A DNA stretch of 64,000 bases from Micromonospora sp. RP3T. GTDB taxonomy: Bacteria > Actinomycetota > Actinomycetes > Mycobacteriales > Micromonosporaceae. Shown here piece after piece: positions 18,314 to 26,546 of this stretch (the stretch's first letter is position 1; each line of letters opens with the position of its first letter). The notes under the pieces were generated by a model that worked only from the letters and a program-made list of their open reading frames with translations, did no database searches and was not told the origin of the DNA. The stretch covers positions 50,500 to 114,499 of the forward strand of contig NZ_PYPS01000024.1 of assembly GCF_003027925.1 (NCBI RefSeq), given 5' to 3'. Position numbers and translations under genes: made by a program.

Positions 18314-18642
18314 ACTGCCATGCCTACCATCGATTCCCTTCCGCTGAACGGTTACCGTCTGAAGGCTTAAGCGTTGTTGTACCCACCAACCTCGGTTTGA
18401 TCGGTCCGGCGTGGACCTCCAACAGGAGGCCGCCCTTCTAGAACGGCCGGAGCCGCCCTATGGAGTCGAACGCATGCTGGGCAGCGGTGTTACTCCGGCC
18501 GCACCAGTAATGCGACCCACGCCGAAGGTCCGTCGACCGTTCTCATCCGTGAATCCCGTCGATACTGTCGAAGCGATCATGGTCGACTCAACGTCGTATA
18601 TCTGACGGAAGCCGGTCCCGACGCGCGCGATGGCCTTTCTCG
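18314..18642. other. Intergenic stretch without a supported gene
   Basis: These 329 bases are upstream of the HNH gene and downstream of the XRE regulator gene, both on the reverse strand, so they should contain the HNH promoter. A forward 64-codon frame from GTG 18411 to 18605 has no ribosome site and no motif. Base composition is less GC-rich than the flanks. Confidence 0.4.
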
Positions 18643-19899
18643 TTATGCCAGCAGCCCGGCTCGTTGTGCCAGCGGACGTAGTCCTGGTGTCACTGCTCGC
18701 CTTTCCTTGGTCATCAGGTCGAGCAGGATCGCCCGCGCCTGAACGTTCGCGTGGACCTGCTCGGCGGCTACCCGCTCGGCTTCGAGCAGGTGCAGCACCG
18801 CGGTGGACCTGTCCGCCGACGACATGAACGCGGCTGCGGCCAAGTCGATGTGCACCTGCGCCCGCCGTCCGACGATGACGGTCGGCAGCCGCGAGGTGTC
18901 GAGGCGCGACCCGAGTTCCAGGGCATGCTCGGCCTTCCGGGACCGGACGGCGGCGGAGACGGAATGGATGGCCACGTTCGTCGGGCCGAAGGCCGTCCAC
19001 AGCCGATTCCGTTCCGCGCCGAGGTCGGCTGCCAGCCGCTCGGCCCGCGACAGGTACTGGGCAGATTCCTTCGTGTTGTCCTGCCCAGCCGACATGACGG
19101 CAGCGAGAAGGAGCAGGGCCCCCTGTGCTGACAGCAGGTCGGGATCGGCCGTCGGGTTGCCGGCGGCGAGGTGGTCGATGCTGCTGCGCGTGATCTCCTC
19201 GGCTTCACCCGCTCGGCCGGGTATCCGCAGGAGACCGCACGCGGCCTGATATGCCGCGATCGCCACGAGGGCCTGGTCGTCGCTGATTCTCGCGGCGGTC
19301 GCGGCTCTGTCGGCACTGAGCAGCGCGGTTTCTCCGTCGCCGACCTTGGCCGCGAGCTTGGCTGCCGCGAGGTAGGCGCCGGCGAGCAGGCGGAAGGCAT
19401 CCCTGCTATGGGGCCCCGAGGGGTCGTTGGTCAGTTCGGTTGCCTGGCGCAGCACGTCGGGCAGCAGGCGGGCGGCAGACGAGTAACTCGCCCGTTGGTA
19501 GAGATCGTGGATACGCCGGACGGACCGTCGAAGCTGGGCGACGGACTGGGCTGGCGGGGCCGGCGGCGTGAGGTAGTCGGTCAGGAAGCTCCGCACGCCA
19601 CTCAGAAGCTCCGGCCGGGCAGCACTCGGGCTGCTGGCGTCGTGGTCCTGAGTTCCGTCTCCCATAGCCTGCCCTCGGCGCTTGGCCACCGACACGTCGG
19701 CGAGCATGTCGTCGACTTGTTCGAGCGTAACGCCCAACGCGAAGGCGATCCGGGTTCTGTGCCAGGGATGCGGGTCCGTCTCGGCGTTCTCCCACCTCAC
19801 CACCGTGGACCGCTCCACGCCCAGGATGTCGGCCAAGCGCTCCTGGCTGTATCCCAACGCTTTCCGGCGCTGGCAGAACCGGTGCCGCTTCAACGCCAT
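18643..19899 (-). CDS. XRE-family regulator with TPR-like helical domain
   Basis: The 418-residue protein has a helix-turn-helix at about residues 8-60 (RRKALGYSQERLADILGVER then STVVRWENAETDPHPW) and a long all-helical region from about 110 with repeated A-rich helices of the tetratricopeptide kind. Such proteins are common actinobacterial regulators whose TPR part binds a peptide or protein signal. The ATG has a GGAGGG ribosome site and there is a TACATT minus-10 candidate about 45 bp upstream. It stands alone at the right edge of the defence-like region; whether it controls the neighbouring nuclease genes is unknown. Confidence 0.85.
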   Translation of the reverse strand: MALKRHRFCQRRKALGYSQERLADILGVERSTVVRWENAETDPHPWHRTRIAFALGVTLEQVDDMLADVSVAKRRGQAMGDGTQDHDASSPSAARPELLSGVRSFLTDYLTPPAPPAQSVAQLRRSVRRIHDLYQRASYSSAARLLPDVLRQATELTNDPSGPHSRDAFRLLAGAYLAAAKLAAKVGDGETALLSADRAATAARISDDQALVAIAAYQAACGLLRIPGRAGEAEEITRSSIDHLAAGNPTADPDLLSAQGALLLLAAVMSAGQDNTKESAQYLSRAERLAADLGAERNRLWTAFGPTNVAIHSVSAAVRSRKAEHALELGSRLDTSRLPTVIVGRRAQVHIDLAAAAFMSSADRSTAVLHLLEAERVAAEQVHANVQARAILLDLMTKERRAVTPGLRPLAQRAGLLA

Positions 19900-20152
19900 G
19901 CTCGGCCTCCCTCCGTTCTGTCGTCAATGTAGTCACCGTGCGTTGAACTGGTGGGGCGGCTTATGCCTCATTTCTGCGTCATACGGGCTCCGTCGGCGCT
20001 GTAGTTCCGCGTCTCCTCGCCCCCGAAGCTGGTGGCACGGCCCGGGGCGGGTGCTGGCTCCGGCGGTGCCGCGCCCCCGATCGCGGCGTGACCGCCGCTC
20101 CCGCCCGCCCCGGCGCCGCCACCCGACCCCGCGACTCCGGAGGCGCCCACCG

Positions 20153-20308
20153 ATGCCCGCCGTACCCGTCGACTTCCCCGACCCGACCCCGCTCGCCACC
20201 CAGGCCCCACCGACCGTGCGCGCCCCAGCACCGGCAAGCGACCCCGCACCCGTCCCGCACACTGGCCGCGTGACGGCGCACCCAGCCGGCGCGGGGCGGC
20301 TGTCGTGA
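20153..20308 (+). CDS. Small proline-rich protein, coupled to the reductase gene
   Basis: ATG 20153 has a strong GGAGG site at about 20139-20143 and opens 51 codons starting MPAVPVDFPDPTPLATQAPP, with about one residue in four Pro. Its TGA at 20306-20308 overlaps the GTG start of the next gene (GTGA), the same coupling used by accepted gene pairs in this window. No domain is visible. It could be a real small partner protein or a translated leader that sets expression of the reductase. Confidence 0.45.
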   Translation: MPAVPVDFPDPTPLATQAPPTVRAPAPASDPAPVPHTGRVTAHPAGAGRLS

Positions 20309-21297
20309 TCGACGAGACGGCGGGCCGGTTCTGGGCGGCGATGCAGGACCGCTGCCCCGGTCAGTTGCCCGAGCGGGACGCCGCGCTGCTGCACGCCACC
20401 CTGCTGCGCCTGCTCGACGGCGGCGAAGACCGGTCGGCGCGACTGGCGTCGCTGCGGGTGCTCGGCTGCGCGTACCGCGATCTCGGTTGGCGGCCCTGGC
20501 ACGCGGCGGCGCTCGGCGGCGCGTTGCTGGCCGTGCCCGGCGTGCGGTGGCGGCGGGTGTGGCGGCTGGTCGAGCGGACCGCGGCCCGGGTGGGTGATGG
20601 CCCGGCCTGGTGGCCGGCCGAGGTGGTCGACCACGATCGCGCCGCCGAGGGCGTCGCGGCGCTGACGGTACGCCCGTGGCGGCGGCTGCCGCACCGGCCC
20701 GGCCAGGCGGTGCCGGTGTGCACGCCCCGCCACGCTGGACGGTGGCGGTGGCTGTCGCCGGCCAACGCGCCGCGCGCGGACGGCACGGTGGAGTTCCACG
20801 TCCGTACCGTCGGCTGCGTCTCCGGCAGCCTGGTCCATGAGGTACGCCCCGGCGAGCTGCTCTACCTCGGTCCGCCGGCCGATTCCGGGCTGGAGTTGGT
20901 CGACGGAGAGGACGATCTGCTGCTGGTGGCCGGTGGCACCGGGCTGGCGCCGCTGCGTGCCCTGGTCGAACAGGTCGCCGGCGCACCGGCTCGTCGGCGG
21001 GTGACGCTGATCGTCGGCGCGCGCACCTTCACCGACGTGTACGACGCGATCGCGTTGGACAAGCTCCAGCAGGCCCACGACTGGCTGCGGATCGTGCCGG
21101 CGTTCTCCGACGAGCCGGAGGCCGAGCCGGCCGAGCAGTGCACCGCGATCGGCCTGGCGATCCACCACCACCGGCCCGGTCAGCACGTGTACGCGTGCGG
21201 GCCGCCCGCCATGCTCGCCGCCGCCCGCCGCTGGCTGCCCATCGCCGGCGTGCCCGCCGACCGCCTGCACCTGCCCGCGCTCGCGCAGCGCGCATGA
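20305..21297 (+). CDS. Flavohaemoprotein-like reductase with degenerate globin part
   Basis: The C-terminal two thirds (about 105-330) is a ferredoxin-NADP reductase module: an FAD segment with RWRWLSPAN in the RxYS position, the NAD(P) loop VAGGTGLAPLRAL, and HVYACGPPAMLAAA near the end. The first about 95 residues resemble the last helices of a globin: LGCAYRDLGWRPWHAAALGG lines up with the flavohaemoglobin proximal helix, but the haem-binding His is replaced by Tyr and the first globin helices are missing. The 330-residue length is short of the usual near 400. It may transfer electrons from NAD(P)H to an unknown acceptor instead of detoxifying nitric oxide. GTG 20305 overlaps the upstream small gene. 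Confidence 0.85.
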   Translation: MIDETAGRFWAAMQDRCPGQLPERDAALLHATLLRLLDGGEDRSARLASLRVLGCAYRDLGWRPWHAAALGGALLAVPGVRWRRVWRLVERTAARVGDGPAWWPAEVVDHDRAAEGVAALTVRPWRRLPHRPGQAVPVCTPRHAGRWRWLSPANAPRADGTVEFHVRTVGCVSGSLVHEVRPGELLYLGPPADSGLELVDGEDDLLLVAGGTGLAPLRALVEQVAGAPARRRVTLIVGARTFTDVYDAIALDKLQQAHDWLRIVPAFSDEPEAEPAEQCTAIGLAIHHHRPGQHVYACGPPAMLAAARRWLPIAGVPADRLHLPALAQRA

Positions 21298-21513
21298 TGA
21301 ACGGCGGGAATCGACGCCACGAAAGTGCACTCCGCAATTGGCAGACGGAAATAATCGGCGCTGGAAATTCCACCGGTTCGCTGAATGATTGCGCGACGGC
21401 AAAAATATCGGCATGGCGACAGGAGGTGCCGGGCGCCACCCCTGGTGATCAGGGAAGACGCCTTCCTATTCTGGTTGGACGAAGGTATTCATCAATGTCC
21501 AGCGGGGTGTGGA

Positions 21514-22002
21514 ATGGCTTTTCCGCGTGCGTACCGAAGGATGGTGGCCGCCGTTCTCGGCGGCCTCCTGATCGTCGCCGGCATGCCCGGGCCGGGGATG
21601 GCGGCGGTGAACCGAGAGATGGCCGACTACCTGGCGGCCCACCCGGGCGGGGTGGCGGTGAGCGCCAACGAGATCAGCTACGGCGACGGCGCGGTGCTGG
21701 TCACGCTGCGCGAGCCCGTCGGCACCTACGCGCTGGCCGACTGCCCCTATGGCTGGTACTGCTTCTACGACCGGCCCAACTTCGGCTATCCGCGGGGCAA
21801 GCTCTCCGACTGTGGCCGGCAGAACCTCGCGACCTGGCAGTGGCAGTTCCGGGTGGCGTCCGCGCACTACAACATCTCCAGCGGATCGGTCACGTTCTAC
21901 TACGGCACCACCGCGTTGTTCAGCGTCGGCGCCGGCAACCGGGTTCGTGCCGACGCCGCGCCCTATCGAGACTGGGCCAACTACGTCAACCGTCCCTGTT
22001 AG
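21514..22002 (+). CDS. Secreted peptidase-inhibitor I36-type (crystallin-like) protein
   Basis: The 162-residue product starts with a signal peptide (RAYRRMVAAVLGGLLIVAGM, cleavage likely after GMAA near 30). The mature part has the motif CPYGWYCFYDRPNFGYPRG and ends NYVNRPC, as in actinobacterial proteins of the I36 inhibitor/beta-gamma-crystallin fold, with cysteines that should pair. Some relatives inhibit metalloproteases. ATG 21514 is chosen because the signal peptide begins there; upstream codons do not fit. The 215 bp before it are unusually AT-rich for this window and probably contain the promoter. Its 3' end overlaps the convergent kinase gene by 17 bp. Confidence 0.82.
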   Translation: MAFPRAYRRMVAAVLGGLLIVAGMPGPGMAAVNREMADYLAAHPGGVAVSANEISYGDGAVLVTLREPVGTYALADCPYGWYCFYDRPNFGYPRGKLSDCGRQNLATWQWQFRVASAHYNISSGSVTFYYGTTALFSVGAGNRVRADAAPYRDWANYVNRPC

Positions 22003-24355
22003 TCGGCTTCGGGTCGGCGCACGGCCGGTCGGCGATGGTGTTGGTGCGCCCGCTGTCCAGGAACAGATAGGAAGCGAGCGTCTCGTTGCCGGCGCCGATC
22101 TTCTCGTGACTGAGCAGTCGGCCGGTCTTCTCGTCGAACTGCAACGTCTCGCGCTGACCTTTGACGTTGTCCGCACTGATCGCGTACCCGTCCCGGCCGG
22201 CGCGATCGGGGTAGCTGCCACTGTCGATGATGCCCTCGGTCCCGGCGAGCAACCGCAGCAGCGTCGCCCGCTGCGGCGCCGAGAGCGGCCAGAACCGGTA
22301 CATCTCGGCGACCAGTTCCAGCAGGCCGGCCGCGTTCCGTAGCTCCGGCGGCCGACCGGCGAGCAGGCTGGCGACCTGCGCGCGCAGTTCGGCCGGGTCC
22401 GCCGACGGTGCCGGCGGCACCTCGGTCAGCTCGTTCGGGCCGAGCGGCGCGGGCTTCGGCCGGGACCGCCGGCCGTGGTCGACGGGCTGGACGGTGCGCC
22501 GGCCGGTGCCCTCCCGGGTCCACCAGAGCCGTTCCTCGCGGAACCGCTTCGGATTCTCCGAGTGCGGCTTGAGGTCCTTCGGCGACCACACCCGCAGGCA
22601 GACGAACGCGTACCGGCCGTGGCTCGGCGGCTCCGACACCCGCGCCACCCGGGCGGCGATCCGGTCGAGCTGCACGCCCGGGCCGACCGGCGCGAACGGC
22701 GTGCCCACGCGATCGTCGTCGCGGCTGGTCGGCGGCGTCTCGGTCCGGTTGGACGGCATCGCCGTCGGCGGGACGCTCCGGTCGGATACGCCTGCCCCCG
22801 CCAGCACCGGCACGAGGCTGATGCCGAGCGCGACGAGAGTCGCCGGGGCAGCGATCCGACGCCAGGCGCCGTTTCCGGCCGGGCCGGCCGGTGCCCGCCG
22901 CCCGATGCGGGAGCGCCACCGCCCGCCGGTCCGATCCGCCGCGGCGTTCCGGTTGCGCAGGTGGGGTGTCAGCCGGGCCTGGCCCGCATCGATGGCGGGC
23001 ACCGCGTTGCGCGGCAGAGTCGGCGTGGCGCGGTGCCGCCCCGGGGCGTGCCCCGCGCCGGGAAGCTGGTCCCAGCCGGAGGGCCGGGACGTGTCGAACC
23101 GCCCGGGCGCCGGCGTACCGGTGCCGGAGGCCGGCGGCGTCACCTTGCGGTGGTGCTCCTCGCGGTGCGCCTCCACCAGGTACGCGGCCAGTCGGAAGCA
23201 CCACCGGGCACCGTCCGGGCTCACGTTGTCGTAGGTGGCGGCGGCGAGCGCGTGGGCGACCATCGACAGCCGGAACTGCGTACGCCACTCCGGACGCCAG
23301 TTGCCGTCGTCGGCGTACGCCGTTCCGGCGTCGTGTGTGAGCCGCACGATGTCGGCCAGTGCCCGGGGCAGTTGGCCCGGTGCGAGCTTGTCCGGCCGGA
23401 CCAGGTAGCGCAGGAGAGCGTCCGCCTGCCGGGGCGGCAGGCCGGGCGGCCACGCCCCGTCCGGGCCGGGTCGCGGCGCCACCCACCGCAGGACCATGGA
23501 CATCAGGATGGCGCCCAGGTCGCGGGCCAGCGATGCCCGACTCTCGTACGACTCGAAGTCGATCAGGTAGAACGTGCTCGGGCGGGGGATGCCGTCGACG
23601 GTCGCCGGGATCAGCACGTTGCCGCCGTGGAGGTCGCCGTGCGAACGCCCGACCAGGTAGCGGATGCGGAGGTCGCCGAAGAGCCCGCCCGGCTCGGCCA
23701 GCCGCAACGGATTCGGCAGCACCCGGCCGTCGACGTCCACCCAGTCCCCGTCCAGATCGCCGAGCCCGAGCTGGTCGGCGGCCGGGCGGATCGCCCCGAG
23801 CGCCTTCGCCGCCGTCAGTTCACGCTCGACGTACTGTCGCACCGTGGTGGAGGTGGTGGGCGGCCCGCCGTCTCCGGCCGGGCGGTTCCAGTCCGTCGGC
23901 AGGGCGGTCACCACCTTGCGGTACGCCGTGACGAGGAGGTCGTCGTCCTCGATCTCGTCCAGGGCGACCACCGGGTCACCGCCGTTGGCGACGTCCTGGA
24001 AGGAGAGGTGACGACCGTCGCTCACCCACTGCCAGCCGTGGTGCTCCTTGACCATGTGTCGTCGGGCGAAGCCGCCGCCCTCCGCCTTCGCCAGCGTGTG
24101 CCGGCCGGGCTCGGGGGATCCGTGCCCGCCCGCCGGGTGCACCTTGACCAGTTTCTTGCGGTCGCCGGTGAGCCCCGGGCCGGTCGGGCTCTCCACGCTG
24201 ATAGTGAACAGATAGGCGGCGGTGTATCCGTGCTGGGGTTCCTCCTGTGGCAGCACCTCGGCGGTGCCGCCCTTGCTGGCCGCCCACTTTCGTAGTGCCG
24301 CCAGCACGGGCGCGTCCCGGAGCCACGCCGGTGTGTCGTCGAGACCTTCGTCCAT
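21986..24355 (-). CDS. TCAD9-like kinase fused through a membrane helix to a CU044_5270-like outer domain
   Basis: The 789-residue protein starts with a phosphotransferase-like domain of the kinase fold: SHGDLHGGNVLIP near 237-249 is the catalytic loop and FYLIDFESYESRASLARDLG near 268-288 the metal-binding Asp region, in the manner of ternary-complex-associated domain 9 proteins of conflict systems. A linker rich in Pro, Arg and Gly follows (about 405-500), then one membrane helix near 505 (ATLVALGISLVPVLAGAG), then a domain ending in RETLQFDEKTGRLLSHE, the pattern of CU044_5270 proteins usually attached to anti-sigma factors. The C-terminal part should lie outside the cell. This order is one I have not met. 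It is divergent from the S-4TM effector gene. Confidence 0.78.
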   Translation of the reverse strand: MDEGLDDTPAWLRDAPVLAALRKWAASKGGTAEVLPQEEPQHGYTAAYLFTISVESPTGPGLTGDRKKLVKVHPAGGHGSPEPGRHTLAKAEGGGFARRHMVKEHHGWQWVSDGRHLSFQDVANGGDPVVALDEIEDDDLLVTAYRKVVTALPTDWNRPAGDGGPPTTSTTVRQYVERELTAAKALGAIRPAADQLGLGDLDGDWVDVDGRVLPNPLRLAEPGGLFGDLRIRYLVGRSHGDLHGGNVLIPATVDGIPRPSTFYLIDFESYESRASLARDLGAILMSMVLRWVAPRPGPDGAWPPGLPPRQADALLRYLVRPDKLAPGQLPRALADIVRLTHDAGTAYADDGNWRPEWRTQFRLSMVAHALAAATYDNVSPDGARWCFRLAAYLVEAHREEHHRKVTPPASGTGTPAPGRFDTSRPSGWDQLPGAGHAPGRHRATPTLPRNAVPAIDAGQARLTPHLRNRNAAADRTGGRWRSRIGRRAPAGPAGNGAWRRIAAPATLVALGISLVPVLAGAGVSDRSVPPTAMPSNRTETPPTSRDDDRVGTPFAPVGPGVQLDRIAARVARVSEPPSHGRYAFVCLRVWSPKDLKPHSENPKRFREERLWWTREGTGRRTVQPVDHGRRSRPKPAPLGPNELTEVPPAPSADPAELRAQVASLLAGRPPELRNAAGLLELVAEMYRFWPLSAPQRATLLRLLAGTEGIIDSGSYPDRAGRDGYAISADNVKGQRETLQFDEKTGRLLSHEKIGAGNETLASYLFLDSGRTNTIADRPCADPKPTNRDG

Positions 24356-24484
24356 CGTGGTCGTTGTGCTTTCTGGTGATGAGGGGTGTGGTCGGGACTG
24401 AGTCCCGGATCAACGTACCGGAGTCCGACCAAAGTGCCCAGTACCTCGCGGGTCGGGACGAAGCCGTACTTATCGGTAGTTCAG

Positions 24485-24506
24485 TGATCACGTTAAGGTG
24501 TGATCA
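24485..24506. promoter_or_regulatory. Dyad between the divergent kinase and S-4TM genes
   Basis: TGATCAC at 24485-24491 and GTGATCA at 24500-24506 are perfect inverted arms with an eight-base spacer. The site lies about 65 bp upstream of the S-4TM start and 130 bp upstream of the kinase start, a good place for an operator controlling both. A TACGAT minus-10 candidate for the S-4TM gene follows at about 24538-24543. Confidence 0.5.
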
Positions 24507-24570
24507 AGAAGCGGACAGTAACATCTAGTGGCGTAGATGTACGATCGGGTCGGCGGACCGGGAGGTTGGC

Positions 24571-25485
24571 GTGACGGACCGGACTGATTCCCTGCTCAGG
24601 CGTCAGGTCGACCCGGCCATGATGTCGCTGCTGCGGGCCATGTCGGTCTGCCACTCCCGCGCCCAACGCCTCGACGCGCTGCGCACCACGGTCTCCGTCG
24701 TCATCGCCGGCGCCGGCGCGACCGTCGCCTTCACCGGCGTGTCGGCCACCGCCGTCACCGCGCTCGGCGCGCTCTGGGCCGTGGTCAACGCGCTCGGGCT
24801 CGCCTCCTGGTCACGCGGGCAGCTCCGGCGGGCCGCCACCATCCAGGAGATGTTCGACGTCGACCTGTTCCGCCTGCCCTGGAACGCGGTGGCGGCCGGT
24901 GACCGGGTCGCCGCGCACGAGGTCAGCCGGCTCGACCGGGCGTTTCGGGGCACCGAACGCTATCTGCGCGACTACTACGAGATCCCGGAACTGCCCGCCC
25001 CGTACGACGTCCTCGCCTGCCAGCAGCAGAGCCTCGGCTGGGGCGCGCGGCTGCGCCGCCGCTACGCGTACACCGTGCTCGTCGCGGTGGCGACCTGGGC
25101 GGCGGTCGGCGTCGGTTACGGAGTGCTCGCCGGCCTGACCGTGGCGCACCTGCTGCTCGCCTGGTTCGTGCCGTCGCTCGGCGCGCTGCTGCTCGGCGTC
25201 GAGATCTACCGGGGGCAGCGCGAGATCGCAATCGATCGCGACCGGGCCATGACCATCGTCGAGGGCCACATCGCCTCGGCCGTCCGCGACCCGGCCACTG
25301 ACGTCGGCGACCTGCTCACCGTGGCCCGTCAGGTGCAGGACCTGCTCTTCCGCAGCCGCTGCACCCAGCCCCGCGTGCCGAACTGGTTCTTCCGGCGGTT
25401 CCACGCCGCCGACCGGGTCGACTTCCAGTCCACGATGGCGGGCCTCGGTCAGGTGCTGAACCCGGCGACGCGGCTCGACGGCTGA
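24571..25485 (+). CDS. S-4TM family putative pore-forming effector
   Basis: The 304-residue protein has two helical hairpins in the membrane (about 41-80 and 165-212) separated by a cytoplasmic segment, and the family patterns ATIQEMFDVDLFRLPWN near 90, RLRRRYAY near 160, EIYRGQREIAIDRDRA near 210 and VPNWFFRRFH near 270. S-4TM proteins are predicted toxins that open pores in the cell membrane and are usually kept silent by a linked sensor enzyme. GTG 24571 has a GGAGGT ribosome site. No nucleotide cyclase is nearby; the linked enzyme is the divergent TCAD9-like kinase, which suggests that the trigger here differs from CBASS-type systems. Confidence 0.87.
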   Translation: MTDRTDSLLRRQVDPAMMSLLRAMSVCHSRAQRLDALRTTVSVVIAGAGATVAFTGVSATAVTALGALWAVVNALGLASWSRGQLRRAATIQEMFDVDLFRLPWNAVAAGDRVAAHEVSRLDRAFRGTERYLRDYYEIPELPAPYDVLACQQQSLGWGARLRRRYAYTVLVAVATWAAVGVGYGVLAGLTVAHLLLAWFVPSLGALLLGVEIYRGQREIAIDRDRAMTIVEGHIASAVRDPATDVGDLLTVARQVQDLLFRSRCTQPRVPNWFFRRFHAADRVDFQSTMAGLGQVLNPATRLDG

Positions 25486-25531
25486 TCCTGTGGGGCCGCG
25501 CGGAGCGCTTGACGCCGGTACCGTCCCTCGG

Positions 25532-25909
25532 GTGCACACCGAAGACCCGCTGGCCGGGTTCACGCCGGCCCGGGCGTACACCAAGGATGTCGTCGCCGAC
25601 GCGCCCGCCGCACCCGGCGTGCACCTGGTGCTCGACGGCGGCGTGGTCGCCTACGTCGGCCGCACCGGCAACCTGCGCGCCCGGCTGCGGCAGCACCTCA
25701 CCGGCAACCGCGACTCGTCGGTGCTGCACGAGCAGGTCGGCCAGCTCCTCGACACGCCGGGCCGCGCCGCGACCCGCGACGACATCGCCGGGTGGCTGGG
25801 GCGGTGCGAGGTCCGCTGGCAGGAGACCGACAACCCCGAGGGTACGAAGGAAGCGCTGGTCCTGGCGCTGCGTCCCCGCTTCAACCGTCAGGTGCCCCGC
25901 TCCCGTTGA
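25532..25909 (+). CDS. GIY-YIG nuclease superfamily protein
   Basis: A 125-residue protein with HLVLDGGVVAYVGRTGNLRARL (the GIY-YIG core in variant form), QHLTGNRDSSVL and a late EALVLALRPRFNRQ with the conserved Glu. Single-domain GIY-YIG proteins cut DNA or assist repair. I place the start at GTG 25532: a TACCGT minus-10 sits just upstream, typical of leaderless genes; the longer reading from 25490 has no ribosome site. It follows the S-4TM gene by 46 bp on the same strand, so it might be co-transcribed, and overlaps the convergent flavoprotein gene by 22 bp. Confidence 0.8.
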   Translation: MHTEDPLAGFTPARAYTKDVVADAPAAPGVHLVLDGGVVAYVGRTGNLRARLRQHLTGNRDSSVLHEQVGQLLDTPGRAATRDDIAGWLGRCEVRWQETDNPEGTKEALVLALRPRFNRQVPRSR

Positions 25910-26427
25910 GGGCGGGCCGCGCGCAGCGCGTCGACCACGACCGCCCACCGGCTCGGCGTCATCTCGTCCGGGGAGCGCAGCACGTCCCCGTCGTGCACCA
26001 CCACCCCCGCCTCCCGCAACAGCCGGAGATTCGGCGCGTAGGCCGGATGCGCGGCCAGCGCGGCGTTCACCCGGGGGAAGACGTGGATCGGCAGCCCGGT
26101 GCCGAGCAGTTCGTTGAGGATGCCCAGCGCCAGCGTGTCGCTCGCGCCGGCCGCCCACTTGTTCAGCGTGTTGAAGGTGGCCGGCACGACCGCGGCGGCG
26201 TCGGCGGGCGGGTGCGGCTCGGGGTCGCCGGGGCGACGCCACTCGACGCGTACCGGATGACCGGTCTGCGCGGCGAGCGCGTCGCGGTCGAGCCAGCTTC
26301 CCGCGATCGGGGTGGCGATGAGGCAGACCCGCCACCCGTCGGCGGCGAGCAGGTCGGCGAGTTCGCCGATCCGCTGGGCCGGGGGAGCGGCGCAGACGAC
26401 GAGGTGGAGCACCGGCGCGTCACTCAT
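25888..26427 (-). CDS. Flavoprotein of the phosphopantothenoylcysteine decarboxylase fold
   Basis: The 179-residue product reads VLHLVVCAAPPAQRIGELAD, then PATFNTLNKWAAGASDTLAL, both typical of FMN-binding HFCD-fold flavoproteins: the Pro-Ala-(Thr)-Asn segment contacts the flavin and substrate. This stand-alone, non-CoaBC form is common in actinobacteria and its substrate is unknown. ATG 26427 is used since the first beta strand follows at once; the reading from 26466 adds residues encoded by the terminator hairpin. Leaderless start likely. Confidence 0.85.
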   Translation of the reverse strand: MSDAPVLHLVVCAAPPAQRIGELADLLAADGWRVCLIATPIAGSWLDRDALAAQTGHPVRVEWRRPGDPEPHPPADAAAVVPATFNTLNKWAAGASDTLALGILNELLGTGLPIHVFPRVNAALAAHPAYAPNLRLLREAGVVVHDGDVLRSPDEMTPSRWAVVVDALRAARPQRERGT

Positions 26428-26453
26428 GCCCGCAAGTCTTACCCGGAAACGCT

Positions 26454-26488
26454 CCCGCCCGAGCACCCTCGGTGGATGCTCGGGCGGG
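26454..26488 (-). terminator. Hairpin terminator after the metalloprotease gene
   Basis: Arms CCCGCCCGAGCA (26454-26465) and TGCTCGGGCGGG (26477-26488) pair perfectly over 12 bp around an 11-base loop. There is no T-run, as usual in these GC-rich genomes. It lies 40 bp after the stop of the metalloprotease gene and 27 bp before the flavoprotein start. Confidence 0.7.
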
Positions 26489-26493
26489 GTGAG

Positions 26494-26546
26494 GTGTTAG
26501 GCGGGGGCCCCGCCTATACCGAATGCGTTAAGAGGGGGCCCCGCCT
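26494..26546. repeat. Double 22-bp repeat, left flank of the metalloprotease gene
   Basis: Two copies of a 22-bp unit (26494-26515 and 26525-26546) with consensus GCGTTAAGAAGGGGCCCCGC plus CT lie nine bases apart. The same arrangement, with the same nine-base spacer pattern (TACCG then AT), recurs at 28865-28917. Each unit contains a GGGGCCCC palindrome. The second unit overlaps the last codons and stop of the metalloprotease gene. Confidence 0.85.

Noticed and set aside
18411..18605. 64-codon forward frame upstream of the XRE/TPR regulator gene
   Set aside because: Starts at GTG without a ribosome site or minus-10 and has no recognisable feature.
20042..20113. CCGGGGCGGG and CCCGCCCCGG arms 50 bases apart
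   Set aside because: Such short GC arms arise often by chance in this composition; loop too long for a terminator.
24355..25485. CBASS or other cyclic-nucleotide system around the S-4TM gene
   Set aside because: No nucleotidyltransferase, HORMA, TRIP13 or Cap2/3-like gene is present; the only linked enzyme is the kinase-like fusion.
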